DNA of 64,000 nt from Pseudonocardiaceae bacterium (GCA_009379845.1 WHSZ01000014.1:36472-100471), one strand, 5' to 3'; shown: positions 44,177 through 53,070, numbered from the stretch's first letter. Program-made: numbers and translations. Notes: generated by a model from the letters alone, not told the origin.

Positions 44177-45376
44177 ATGAACGAAGACCAGACAGCGTGC
44201 ACCGCACCAGACGTAGGCATCCTCGGGGGCGGTATCGCCGGACTCACCGCCGGCGTAGCCATGCGGCGCGCCGGTATCCAGTGCACGGTATATGAGCAGG
44301 CGGAACGGCTCGGCGAGGTCGGCGTCGGTATTCAGCTCACACCCAACGCCACCAGACAGCTGGAGCTGCTCGGACTCGCCGAGCCGTTGCGCGCCATGGC
44401 CGTGCGGCCTGCGTCCCTCGACCTGCTGCGTTGGCAGGACGGCCGTTTGCTGGCGAGAATGCCACTCGGTGCCGAGTGTGTGGCGCTGTTCGGCGCACCG
44501 TACTACTCGTTGCACCGGGCGGACCTGCATCGGATCCTGTGTGACGCGCTGCCGCCGGATGCCATCGCACTGAACCACCGATGCGTCGACGTACAGGTCG
44601 GCGGGGATTCGGTCGACGTGACGTTCGCCCACGGTGCACCACGACGGATCGGTCTGGCACTCTGCGCGGACGGCATGCACTCGGTCGCGCGCAGGGCACT
44701 CAGCTCGGACGCACCGCGGTCCTCCGGCCAGTTCGCCTTTCGCGGGCTGGTTCCGGCCGACCGTCTGCCTGATTTCAGCGCCGACCCGAGGGTGCGTGCC
44801 TGGTTCGGCCCCGAGCAGCATTGCGTATGCTACCCCGTTTCTGGCGGTGACTGGATTAGCTTCACCGCGATGGTGCCGGCCGACGCAGCCCGGTCGGACA
44901 CCTGCTCCGAAGAGGACTCCTTGGAGACCCTGGCCGAGGCCTATCTGCACTGGGATCCCGCCCTGCTGACCATGTTCGGGTCCGCCGAGTCGATCGGCAG
45001 ATGGGAGTTGTGCGACAGGGATCCGCTGCGGCGGTGGACGACTGGGCGGTTGGCCTTACTCGGCGACGCCGCACACCCGATGCTGCCGTTCCGTGCACAA
45101 GGTGCCAACCAGGCCATCGAGGATGCCGTCGTGCTGGTCGACTGCCTGCGCATGGCGGGTAGCGACGTGCCGGGTGCGCTACGACGGTACGAACGTATCC
45201 GGCTGCCCCGCGCGACCGAGATTCAGCGCGGCTCGAGGAACAGTTCGAACACCTTCCATCTTGGTGACGGCGACCGTCAGCTCGTGCGTGACCAGAGCAT
45301 GCCGGAACAGTGGACATTGGACAGTCAGCGATGGACTTTCGGATACCGGGCCGATCTCGTCGCAAGCCAGCCATAA
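44177..45376 (+). CDS. Salicylate hydroxylase-like FAD-dependent monooxygenase
   Basis: A 399-residue class A flavin monooxygenase: GXGXXG motif VGILGGGIAGLTAGVAMRRA, VGVGIQLTPNATRQLELLG, the Asp-Gly motif LALCADGMHSVARRAL and GRLALLGDAAHPMLPFRAQG. Closest in type to salicylate or 3-hydroxybenzoate 6-hydroxylases. In platensimycin biosynthesis a similar protein hydroxylates 3,4-AHBA; in other cases such enzymes decarboxylate while hydroxylating. Directly after the aspartokinase in the operon, so it probably acts on 3,4-AHBA (inference). A second one is at 49590. Confidence 0.89.
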   Translation: MNEDQTACTAPDVGILGGGIAGLTAGVAMRRAGIQCTVYEQAERLGEVGVGIQLTPNATRQLELLGLAEPLRAMAVRPASLDLLRWQDGRLLARMPLGAECVALFGAPYYSLHRADLHRILCDALPPDAIALNHRCVDVQVGGDSVDVTFAHGAPRRIGLALCADGMHSVARRALSSDAPRSSGQFAFRGLVPADRLPDFSADPRVRAWFGPEQHCVCYPVSGGDWISFTAMVPADAARSDTCSEEDSLETLAEAYLHWDPALLTMFGSAESIGRWELCDRDPLRRWTTGRLALLGDAAHPMLPFRAQGANQAIEDAVVLVDCLRMAGSDVPGALRRYERIRLPRATEIQRGSRNSSNTFHLGDGDRQLVRDQSMPEQWTLDSQRWTFGYRADLVASQP

Positions 45377-45410
45377 GCCCGTCTCGAACTCAAACTGGAG
45401 GGTACTCGGC

Positions 45411-46445
45411 ATGATCGCAGAGCAGGTCGCGGACCTAACCGCCGCGACACCAGGCCGTACGGAAGGCAACATCGGCGTTCTCGGCACCGGTGCGTATCTC
45501 CCCGAACACGTGGTCGCGAACACCGAAATCGGTCCACCGGCCGGTGTAAGCGACGAATGGATAATCAGAAAGACCGGCATCCACAGTAGACGCTACGCTG
45601 AGCGAGGCGAAGCGACATCTGATCTCTGTCTCTCGGCTGCGCATGCGTCGTTGAAGGAGTCCGGGTTGACACCGGACGACCTGTCGCTGATTGTCGTGGC
45701 CACGTCCACTCCGGATTCACCGCAGCCGCCGACCGCCGCGGTGCTCGCCGCCGCCCTCGGTGCGCCGCCGACCGCCGCCGCGTTCGACCTGAACGCCGTC
45801 TGCAGCGGGTTCGTGTTCGCCGTCGACGTCGCCCGCCGCTTCCTCACCGCCGGATGCACCGGGCACGCCCTGGTGCTCGGCGCCGACCTCTACTCCCGGA
45901 TCATCAATCCGTCCGACCGCAAGACCGCCGTGCTCCTCGGTGATGGCGCGGGCGCCGCCGTCCTCGGGCCGGTCGAGCACGACCGAGGGATACTGGCGAC
46001 CCAGTTGATGACTTTCGGCGAGTACCAGGATCTTGTCCAGGTGGCCGCGGGAGGCAGTCGGTTGCCCACGTCGGCGGAAACCCTTGCACAGGAACTGCAT
46101 TACTTCACCATGCAGGGCCGTGAAGTCGCCAACTTCGTGCGGACCCACATTCCGAAGGTGGTCGACGCCTTCCTCAGTGCACACGACTTCGACGCAGCCG
46201 ACGTGCGCCACCTGGTGCCGCACCAGGCCAATGGCAACCTGATCCAGACGCTCGCAGCAGACCTCAGTCTGCCCACGGCGACGACCCACACGACCGTCGA
46301 CCGGTATGGCAATACCGGCGCAGCCTCGGTCGCCGTCACATTGGACGACGCGGCCAAGAAGAACCTATTCGAGCCAGGGCAACTGGTGCTATTGGCCGGA
46401 TTCGGCGGCGGGATGTCCATCGGACTCGCCTTGATCCGCTGGTGA
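45411..46445 (+). CDS. FabH-like beta-ketoacyl synthase III
   Basis: A 344-residue KAS III. The catalytic triad is intact: Cys in FDLNAVCSGFVFAVD (about 135), His in VPHQANGNLIQ (about 268) and Asn in YGNTGAASVAV (about 299). GDGAGAAVLGP is conserved. So a condensing enzyme is predicted rather than the CHD-type acyltransferases. There is no acyl carrier protein or PKS in the window. It may make a short acyl group for the neighbouring N-acyltransferase, or be a resistant FabH copy. The start follows ctggagggtactcggc. Confidence 0.9.
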   Translation: MIAEQVADLTAATPGRTEGNIGVLGTGAYLPEHVVANTEIGPPAGVSDEWIIRKTGIHSRRYAERGEATSDLCLSAAHASLKESGLTPDDLSLIVVATSTPDSPQPPTAAVLAAALGAPPTAAAFDLNAVCSGFVFAVDVARRFLTAGCTGHALVLGADLYSRIINPSDRKTAVLLGDGAGAAVLGPVEHDRGILATQLMTFGEYQDLVQVAAGGSRLPTSAETLAQELHYFTMQGREVANFVRTHIPKVVDAFLSAHDFDAADVRHLVPHQANGNLIQTLAADLSLPTATTHTTVDRYGNTGAASVAVTLDDAAKKNLFEPGQLVLLAGFGGGMSIGLALIRW

Positions 46446-46488
46446 ACATCCGCGACACGGTGCAGCGTTAGCAGCACGGGAGGAACAC

Positions 46489-47346
46489 ATGGGACTTGAT
46501 GACGCGACTACCGACTCGTACCTGCACCGGATCGGCGCTGAGCGGCCGGATCGACTGGACGTAACGGCGCTACGGAACCTGCAGGAACGGCACGTCATGT
46601 CCATTCCGTTCGAGAATGTGGACTGCTACTGCCGCCGGCCGCTCGGTCTCGGCCAGGCGGCTGCGCACAAGATCGTGCACCGGCATCGAGGTGGTGGCTG
46701 CTATGAGCAGAACTCCGCGTTCGGGTTGCTGCTGAGGTCGCTCGGCTACTCCGTCACGATCATGGGAGCCAGCGTCTACCACGGTGAGAACCTGCTCGGA
46801 CCGCTGCGTCACCTGGTTTTGAGGGTCGACACACCGGAACCGTGGTTGGTGGACGTTGCCTTCGGGTTCGGCAGGGACCGCAACAGCCGGTTCCCGTTAC
46901 GCCTCGACGAGCCGTCAACACAACCGGATCCGCACGGCACTTACCAGCTCCGCGCCGCGTCGAACGACGATATCGACGTCATTCGCGACGGCACCCCGCT
47001 CTACCGGTTGGAGCGGCGTCCGCGCACCGTGGAGGACTTCGAGCTGACCCTCTGGTGGTTTCACACCAATCCGGACTCACCCATGCTGCAAGCATTGTTC
47101 TGCCTGCTGCCCACCGAAACCGGGCGGGTGGCCTTGAAGGACCGCACGCTGACCCACATCGACGACGGAGCAAAGACCTCGGTCGAACTCGAGGACGAAG
47201 ACGAAGTTCGTGCGGCACTTGCCAAATACTTCGGCATATCGCTCACCGAGATACCGGATTTCGGCAAAACCAGGCACGAACTCGCGAACATCATCGCGAC
47301 GGAGATCACCTCCGACAACCAGGTAAACGGGGCGAGTGCGGCCTGA
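46489..47346 (+). CDS. Arylamine N-acetyltransferase family amide synthase
   Basis: A 285-residue NAT-fold protein with the Cys-His-Asp triad: Cys in HRGGGCYEQNSAFG (about 73), His in GPLRHLVLRV (about 110), Asp in WLVDVAFGFG (about 125). Relatives include RifF, which closes the rifamycin macrolactam, and PtmC, which attaches the terpenoid acid to aminodihydroxybenzoate. Here the arylamine of a 3,4-AHBA derivative is the obvious acceptor. The acyl donor is unknown, but a product of the adjacent KAS III is plausible. Its stop overlaps the next ATG (TGATG). Confidence 0.91.
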   Translation: MGLDDATTDSYLHRIGAERPDRLDVTALRNLQERHVMSIPFENVDCYCRRPLGLGQAAAHKIVHRHRGGGCYEQNSAFGLLLRSLGYSVTIMGASVYHGENLLGPLRHLVLRVDTPEPWLVDVAFGFGRDRNSRFPLRLDEPSTQPDPHGTYQLRAASNDDIDVIRDGTPLYRLERRPRTVEDFELTLWWFHTNPDSPMLQALFCLLPTETGRVALKDRTLTHIDDGAKTSVELEDEDEVRAALAKYFGISLTEIPDFGKTRHELANIIATEITSDNQVNGASAA

Positions 47347-49106
47347 TGCAGGACACGGCGACAGACGTTCTGGTGGTCGGCGCCGGGCCGGTCGGGTTGA
47401 CCGCATCAGCACTTCTGGCTCGATACGGGATCGATGCGATCACAGTAGCCAAGCACGCCGGCCCGTCGGACACCCCGCGCGCCCACATAACGAACCAGCG
47501 TTCAATGGAAGTCTTTCGTGAGTTGGGTCTTGAGGACGAGGTGACTCAGTTCGGGACGCCGATTCGGTTGCTGGGCAACAATGTGTGGGCGACGAGCTTT
47601 GCCGGTCTTGAGTTGGCTCGGATGCCTGCGTGGGGGGCCGGTTGGGATCGGCAAGGTGAGTACGCGGCGACGAGCCCGTGCGAGATTTTCAATGCACCGC
47701 AACACCTGTTGGATCCGGTGATTCTTTCTGGTGCGCGTAAGGCCGGAGCGGACGTTCGGTTCGGGATGGAGGTTACCTGGCTGGAGCAGGGTGCAGAGGA
47801 GGTTGTTGCGTCAGTACTGGATCGAGAGTCCGGTGATGTGGGGCGGATACGGGCTCGGTACGTGGTCGGTGCTGATGGAGCGCGCAGTACTGTCGCTCGA
47901 CAGACCGGTTTCGATTATGAGGGTGAGACCGGCGTGCTGAACTACGCGGTGAACGTGTGGTTGGAGGCTGATCTCACCGAATACTGCGCTCACAGGCCGA
48001 GCCCGCTGTACTGGATATACCAACCGGGCGACGGTTGCCACAGCAGCACCTGGATCACTGTCAGGCCATGGACCGAATGGGTCATGGCGGTGGTGTATCC
48101 CGCACATGGCGGCGAACCCCAACTCGACACCGAGACCGCGTTGACGTACGCGCGGCAGATGATCGGCGATCCACAGGTGACGATTCGCGTCAAGGCGATC
48201 AGCCCGTGGTCGATCGCGCACGCGGTCGCCACCGAGTACCGCCGCGGCCGGGTGTTGCTGGCCGGCGACAGTGCTCACCGGCATCCACCGCCGAACGGGC
48301 TGGGTAGCAATACCGGCGTGCAGGACGCACATAACCTGTGCTGGAAGCTGGCCATGGTGCTGCGCGGTCAGGCGGGTGATGGGCTGCTGGACACCTACCA
48401 CACCGAACGCCAACCGGTCGGCCGCCAAGTTGTCGATCGCGTGATGCGCAGCCTGCACAATATGGACCCTCTTACCCGCGCGATCGGATTCGATCCCCAG
48501 CAGACGGCAGAGCAAGGCTGGGTGAAGATCGGGGAGCTGTGTGCGGACGATGCGCGCGGCCGCAAGCGCCGTGCGGACCTGTGCGAAGCCCTCGAACTTC
48601 AGCAATATCAGTACAACTGCCACGGCGTGGAGTCCGGCATGCCGTACAACGCCGGCGCAATCGTGCTCGACAATGGTACGCCAGCCGAATCCCCGGAACC
48701 ACCACCCAAAGATGCCGAGCTGAATTATGCGCCGAGCACGATTCCCGGTTCGTTTCTGCCGCATGCGTGGTTGGAGCGGGATCGAGTTCCGGTGTCTACT
48801 GCGGACATAATTGGGGACGGCAGGTTCACGTTGGTCGCCGGAGTGGGCGGGCGAGACTGGATCGCCGCTGCCGAACAGGTGTCACGGCGCTTTGGTGTGC
48901 CGATTTCCGCGGTGATGGTCGGACATCACCTGGAATACCACGACGTATATGGAGACTGGGCGCGGGTGCGCGCGGTCGGGGAGGACGGTTGCGTTCTGGT
49001 TCGTCCCGATCGTCGCGTTGCCTGGCGGGCCATGCACCGCTGTGCCGACCCCGCTACCGCACTCAGCATCGTGCTGCAACAAGTACTACACGAGGAGAGT
49101 GAATAA
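47346..49106 (+). CDS. TfdB-type FAD-dependent aromatic hydroxylase (paralogue C)
   Basis: A 586-residue flavoprotein: VLVVGAGPVGLTASALLARY, AITVAKHAGPSDTPRAHITN, RVLLAGDSAHRHPPPNGLGS, and the C-terminal LPHAWLERDRVPVSTADI. It is closely related to paralogues A (30573) and B (33717), sharing stretches such as LGNNVWATSFAG. Translation is coupled to the NAT gene through TGATG and the NTF2-like gene follows after 2 bases, so it acts in the same steps. NADPH-dependent hydroxylation of the N-acyl aminophenol is the likely reaction (inference). Confidence 0.9.
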   Translation: MQDTATDVLVVGAGPVGLTASALLARYGIDAITVAKHAGPSDTPRAHITNQRSMEVFRELGLEDEVTQFGTPIRLLGNNVWATSFAGLELARMPAWGAGWDRQGEYAATSPCEIFNAPQHLLDPVILSGARKAGADVRFGMEVTWLEQGAEEVVASVLDRESGDVGRIRARYVVGADGARSTVARQTGFDYEGETGVLNYAVNVWLEADLTEYCAHRPSPLYWIYQPGDGCHSSTWITVRPWTEWVMAVVYPAHGGEPQLDTETALTYARQMIGDPQVTIRVKAISPWSIAHAVATEYRRGRVLLAGDSAHRHPPPNGLGSNTGVQDAHNLCWKLAMVLRGQAGDGLLDTYHTERQPVGRQVVDRVMRSLHNMDPLTRAIGFDPQQTAEQGWVKIGELCADDARGRKRRADLCEALELQQYQYNCHGVESGMPYNAGAIVLDNGTPAESPEPPPKDAELNYAPSTIPGSFLPHAWLERDRVPVSTADIIGDGRFTLVAGVGGRDWIAAAEQVSRRFGVPISAVMVGHHLEYHDVYGDWARVRAVGEDGCVLVRPDRRVAWRAMHRCADPATALSIVLQQVLHEESE

Positions 49107-49108
49107 CC

Positions 49109-49537
49109 GTGCAGGCGCCAGCCACATCGAACCCGATCGCCGTGCTCGAGCGTTTCATCCAGGCCGAGGTGGAGTATTTCGCGGCAGAAGACGCCGATTT
49201 CCCGGCCGAGGAGCACCTCGATCCCGAGTTCGTCCTCTATGAACCGGAATCGATGCCCTATGGCGGCGAATGGCACGGGCGGGACGGGTTCCGGCGATTC
49301 CTGAAGGTGATGGACCAGACCTGGAGCCAGATGGGACCGCTCAACCCGCCCGCACTGATCGAACACGGCGACACGGTCGTCGTACTCGCCACACTCGACG
49401 CGCGGGCGCGCGGCACCGAGCGGGTCATCCAGCCGCCTGTGTGCCAGGTGGTCCGGGTGCGCAACGGCCTGCTGCTCGAAGCTCGGATGTTCTATTGGGA
49501 CACCGCGGCCATCAACAACGCTCTCCGGCGCGAATAG
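49109..49537 (+). CDS. SnoaL/NTF2-like small protein
   Basis: A 142-residue NTF2-fold protein (IAVLERFIQAEVEYFAAEDA, EWHGRDGFRRFLKVMDQTW, QVVRVRNGLLLEARMFYWD). The fold includes polyketide cyclases, epoxide hydrolases and ketosteroid isomerases, so function cannot be fixed by sequence. It starts (GTG) 2 bases after hydroxylase C and precedes another monooxygenase. It may rearrange or open an oxidised ring product (inference). Confidence 0.8.
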   Translation: MQAPATSNPIAVLERFIQAEVEYFAAEDADFPAEEHLDPEFVLYEPESMPYGGEWHGRDGFRRFLKVMDQTWSQMGPLNPPALIEHGDTVVVLATLDARARGTERVIQPPVCQVVRVRNGLLLEARMFYWDTAAINNALRRE

Positions 49538-49589
49538 GAGTAATGACGGGCCAGGACCGTCCGGCAAGGCCAGCATGAAGGGGAGTGTG

Positions 49590-50783
49590 ATGATCGACAA
49601 CCGAGATGTCGTCGTAGTCGGTGGCGGCATCGGTGGCCTCACCGCAGCACTCTGTATCGCACGCACGGGCGCCAGGGTCACCGTCCTCGAACAGACAGAG
49701 AAACCGCGCGAGGTCGGCGCCGGGATCCTACTGATGAACAACGGGCTCTCCGCGCTCGCCGGACTCGGCATCGAGGCCGAGCTCCGCAGCTCCGGGCATG
49801 ACGTGCGATCCGCCACGCTGCACGACGCGTGCGGTTCGGTGCTGACCACGATACCGGTGCGCGACTGCGGTCCCGGCTTGGACTACGCGCTGATGTTACG
49901 CCGTAGCACCCTGCATAGGGTGCTGTTGGATGCCGTCCGCGCGCACCCGGGGATCACCACCCGGTTCGGGACCAGGGTGAGCGCCGCGACGCCCTCCGGC
50001 CGCGTCAGCATCGGCAGTCCCGGCGGCGTCTCCGAGATCGTCGCGGATCTGGTGGTGGCCGCGGACGGCGTGCATTCGACGTTGCGTCAGCATGGCGACT
50101 TCGGTGCCCAGGTACGCGATCTGGAGGCGTTGTCGATCCGAGGTATGGTGGCCGCTGAGTGTTCCGCGCTGGCAGGTTTGCAGGAGTACTGGTGCCCTGC
50201 GGGCGTGTTCGGCGGTGCCCCGATGGGCGATGGCAGCACGTACTTCTTCACCTCGGCAACCAAGCATCCGTTGCCTCAGATCGTCGCACTGAGGGATCTG
50301 AAGCGGTTCCGGGACGTCTGGCGAGCCGCCCTTCCTCCGGTCGCGCCGGTGCTCGATCAAGTACGCAGCTTCGACGATCTCTACGTAACCAATATCGTCC
50401 GAGTGGATTGCCGCCGCTGGGTGCACGACCGCCTGGTGTTGCTCGGCGATGCCGCGCACGCGATGCCGCCAAATCTCGGGCAGGGCGGCAGCTCCGCCAT
50501 CTTGGACGCTGCGGTGCTGGCCGCCGAGCTCGCGGCGGAACCTGATCAATCCGAAGCGTTGCGACGATACACCCAGCGCAGGTGGCCGGCGGTCCGTGCC
50601 GCCCAATCGAAGGCCTGCCGGCTGTTCGACCTCACTGAGTCCCCACTGCCCGGTTTCAGCGGGCTGCGCAATCTCGCGGTCCGGCTGGCGGGGCTGCTGC
50701 CCGGCGCGACGGCCAGGAGTGGACTGCTGCAGGAGGAGCCGGCCCGACTCTACGCCGAAACCGCAGCGCTGGGCGGCGAGTGA
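49590..50783 (+). CDS. FAD-dependent monooxygenase (3-hydroxybenzoate 6-hydroxylase-like)
   Basis: A 397-residue class A flavin monooxygenase: VVVVGGGIGGLTAALCIART, LEQTEKPREVGAGILLMNNG, VVAADGVHSTLRQ, LVLLGDAAHAMPPNLGQGGS. The ATG at 49590 is preferred over 49575 because it follows aaggggagtg and opens with the conserved strand. Last gene of the operon, 52 bases after the NTF2-like gene. It resembles the enzyme at 44177 in family only. Probably hydroxylates or epoxidises a late intermediate. Confidence 0.88.
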   Translation: MIDNRDVVVVGGGIGGLTAALCIARTGARVTVLEQTEKPREVGAGILLMNNGLSALAGLGIEAELRSSGHDVRSATLHDACGSVLTTIPVRDCGPGLDYALMLRRSTLHRVLLDAVRAHPGITTRFGTRVSAATPSGRVSIGSPGGVSEIVADLVVAADGVHSTLRQHGDFGAQVRDLEALSIRGMVAAECSALAGLQEYWCPAGVFGGAPMGDGSTYFFTSATKHPLPQIVALRDLKRFRDVWRAALPPVAPVLDQVRSFDDLYVTNIVRVDCRRWVHDRLVLLGDAAHAMPPNLGQGGSSAILDAAVLAAELAAEPDQSEALRRYTQRRWPAVRAAQSKACRLFDLTESPLPGFSGLRNLAVRLAGLLPGATARSGLLQEEPARLYAETAALGGE

Positions 50784-51203
50784 TCAACCCGGTGTTTTGG
50801 GACGGCGGAGGCCGGCGCAGATGGCGGCGGTCAGCACCGCCGTGCCGCCACCGGCCGCGGCGAACAGGCCCCGACTCCGTGCCGGAAGGTGGCGCCACGC
50901 AAGGAGTGTAGACACGCCATCGACGGCGTCGACAACGCCGCCGGCCGCCAACCAACCGCCCGCGTCACCTTCGGGGCGAGCCAGTGCGGCCAACCCGCCC
51001 ACGCCGAGCATGAGATCGCGACCCGCGGAAGCGCGCCCGAGCACCCGTACCGCTGGTAGCGTCCCGGAGCCGGCGTGATCCCCCAGCCAACTGCGTGCGA
51101 GGCCTTCGGGCCGAAGGACGGCTCCGAGGCCAACCGCCATCCTGGTAAGCAACATCGCCGCGGCGGATCCGCGAACCAATCGTGTTTTCGTCGACGTACC
51201 CAT
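50784..51203 (-). CDS. Hypothetical membrane protein (DUF4267-like)
   Basis: From the ATG at 51203 (after ctgggagataac) the protein has 139 residues and about four hydrophobic segments. RMAVGLGAVLRPEGLARSWL and RVLGRASAGRDLMLGVGGLA fit the DUF4267 group. It lies back to back with the monooxygenase gene (adjacent stops) and downstream of the DUF6506-like gene in the same direction. The link to the pathway is unclear. Confidence 0.65.
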   Translation of the reverse strand: MGTSTKTRLVRGSAAAMLLTRMAVGLGAVLRPEGLARSWLGDHAGSGTLPAVRVLGRASAGRDLMLGVGGLAALARPEGDAGGWLAAGGVVDAVDGVSTLLAWRHLPARSRGLFAAAGGGTAVLTAAICAGLRRPKTPG

Positions 51204-51252
51204 CTTGGTTATCTCCCAGCTTCGTTGGCCCGATTGGAATTGGTTCCGGGCT

Positions 51253-51819
51253 TCACGCCGTTGATCCGATCGGGATCCGATCCGCGATCGCATCGATGAC
51301 CTGCGCGGTAGCCGTCTGCCCTATGCCGCGGTATAGCTCAACCAAGTCGACCTTCTCGCTATCGACCAGCGCGGTGGCCTCTGAAGCGGCAGCAGATTCG
51401 TGTGGAACAGGAACAAAAATCATCCGCACGACACCACGCTCGATCACCACACGGTCGGCGACCGGATTGGCGCCCTTTGAAACGTAAAGTATTGCCACGG
51501 CAACCTGGTTACCCCCGCTAATTTTCTGGTCAAAAGTGGCGGCCCCGGCGATGGATTCGATGCCGAACGTACATACTCCGACCGAAATTCGGTTCCCGGT
51601 CGCCTCCAGCACTGCGGCCGCCGTACGCGGACCAAGTGCACCGCACACCTCGATCCGTTGTACACCATCGTTTTCCAAGGAAGACGCGAGCTTCGCTGCT
51701 GACTTCTCGTCGGCGGCCGGCACAAAGACCGTCCTGTCAAAATCATTTCCACGCGCGAACGGGTCGATAACAGGACCCGCTATCGGGTCGTTGAAGATAA
51801 CGGCATGAAGGTTTGCCAT
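51253..51819 (-). CDS. Tandem DUF6506-like protein
   Basis: A 188-residue protein that appears to contain two copies of a DUF6506-like unit. Copy 1 (about 1-95) has FVPAADEKSAAKLASSLEND followed by IEVCGALGPRTAAAVLEATG. Copy 2 (about 105-188) has FVPVPHESAAASEATALVDS and VELYRGIGQTATAQVIDAIA. The family has no known function and its members normally contain one unit. It ends 49 bases before the DUF4267-like gene and stands divergent from O-methyltransferase 2. Base composition is noticeably less GC-rich than the operon. Confidence 0.7.
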   Translation of the reverse strand: MANLHAVIFNDPIAGPVIDPFARGNDFDRTVFVPAADEKSAAKLASSLENDGVQRIEVCGALGPRTAAAVLEATGNRISVGVCTFGIESIAGAATFDQKISGGNQVAVAILYVSKGANPVADRVVIERGVVRMIFVPVPHESAAASEATALVDSEKVDLVELYRGIGQTATAQVIDAIADRIPIGSTA

Positions 51820-52020
51820 CTCGCATCATTCTCCTCGAGTCCGGATGTGCCGACACTAAACCGTTTCGGCCATTGCTGTCATCGTGTGTGAACACTCTCG
51901 ACAAGACCATTACCTAGCAGATGTAATTTCCCTGATCTGCGGCCCTTGGCCGCCTACGTAAACAAAGTCCGGACCGAGCCAAACCGAGCAATCGGATAAT
52001 CAAGGTAACGAGGTAGTCGA

Positions 52021-53070
52021 ATGACAGAGAGCGCGACCGAGCCATCGGTCGAGATCACCCGCATGATGGACGGAGCGGTAATCGCGCAGCTCATTCATCT
52101 GGTTGCGGAGCTCGGCGTGGCCGACGTCGTCGACGGTGCACGATCAGTGGATGAGCTCGCCTCGTTCACCGGCACTGAACCAGAAGCGCTATACCGGGCG
52201 CTCCGCACGCTCGCCAGCATCGGTGTGTTCACCGAAGTGGCACCCCGCACCTTCGATCTGACGTCGTTGGCGGTCCCATTGCGCTCCGACGCGGAAGACT
52301 CGGTACGAGAGCTAGCCACCGTTCGCGGCAGCCGGGAACACTGGCTGGCGCTCGGCGAGCTGCGGCACAGCCTGTGTACCGGGCGCTCGGCGTTCGCCCG
52401 TGCGTACGGCACGGACTGGTGGTCCTATCTGGACGAGAACCCGGAGCACGCTGCCAAGTTCAGCAAAGCGATGGGCGACAACTTCGCACAGGTGCATGCG
52501 GCCGCCGCCGGCGCGTCCGATTTTCCGGACACGAAGCTCCTCGTCGACATCGGCGGCGGTCGCGGTGATCTGGTAGCCACCCTGTTGCAACGTCATCCCG
52601 CCATGCACGCCGTCGTCTTCGACCGGCCGCATGCGGTCGCCGATGCCGCCGAACTGTTGCAGTCGGCGGGAGTCGCCGACCGCGCGCAGGTGACGGCTGG
52701 CGACTTCTTCGAAGGTGTGCCGGAGGGCGGCGACACCTATGTGCTGTGCAGGATCCTGCACGACTGGGACGACCAGCAGGCCGCGCACATCATGTCCAAT
52801 GTGGCCGACGTGTTGCCTGCCGGAGGACGCGTCGTCGTGATCGAAGCGGTCGTGCCGGAAGGGGACGAGAGCCATCCGGCAAAGCTGATGGACATCACCA
52901 TGCTCGCCATGCACAAGGGGAAGGAGCGCTCAGAATCGGAGTTCGCCGCGCTGTTCGAGTCGGCCGGGCTGCGCCATGTGCGGACCCTGCATACCAACGC
53001 CCAGATCAGCGTGCTCATCGCAGAGGTAGACCGGACAACCAAAGTCCAGGAGAAGCCACCGAGCCAGTGA
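52021..53070 (+). CDS. SAM-dependent O-methyltransferase 2 (paralogue of OMT 1)
   Basis: A 349-residue class I methyltransferase closely related to the one at 32647: N-terminal MMDGAVIAQLIHLVAELGVA, SAM motif LVDIGGGRGDLVATLL, catalytic His in LCRILHDWDDQQ, and VIEAVVPEGDESHPAKLMDI. It presumably methylates another phenolic hydroxyl. The ATG at 52021 is preceded by gaggtagtcga and by a 200-base AT-richer gap shared with the divergent DUF6506-like gene. It marks the right edge of the cluster. Confidence 0.9.
   Translation: MTESATEPSVEITRMMDGAVIAQLIHLVAELGVADVVDGARSVDELASFTGTEPEALYRALRTLASIGVFTEVAPRTFDLTSLAVPLRSDAEDSVRELATVRGSREHWLALGELRHSLCTGRSAFARAYGTDWWSYLDENPEHAAKFSKAMGDNFAQVHAAAAGASDFPDTKLLVDIGGGRGDLVATLLQRHPAMHAVVFDRPHAVADAAELLQSAGVADRAQVTAGDFFEGVPEGGDTYVLCRILHDWDDQQAAHIMSNVADVLPAGGRVVVIEAVVPEGDESHPAKLMDITMLAMHKGKERSESEFAALFESAGLRHVRTLHTNAQISVLIAEVDRTTKVQEKPPSQ

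Noticed and set aside
43424-44950. A 508-codon minus-strand ORF antisense to the aspartokinase and monooxygenase genes
   Set aside because: Both sense genes are strongly supported. The antisense product has no family features.
40872-47346. A platensimycin/platencin-type cluster
   Set aside because: GriI/GriH, a salicylate-hydroxylase-like enzyme and a NAT resemble PtmB1, B2, B3 and C, but there is no terpene cyclase, P450 or diterpenoid tailoring gene in the window.
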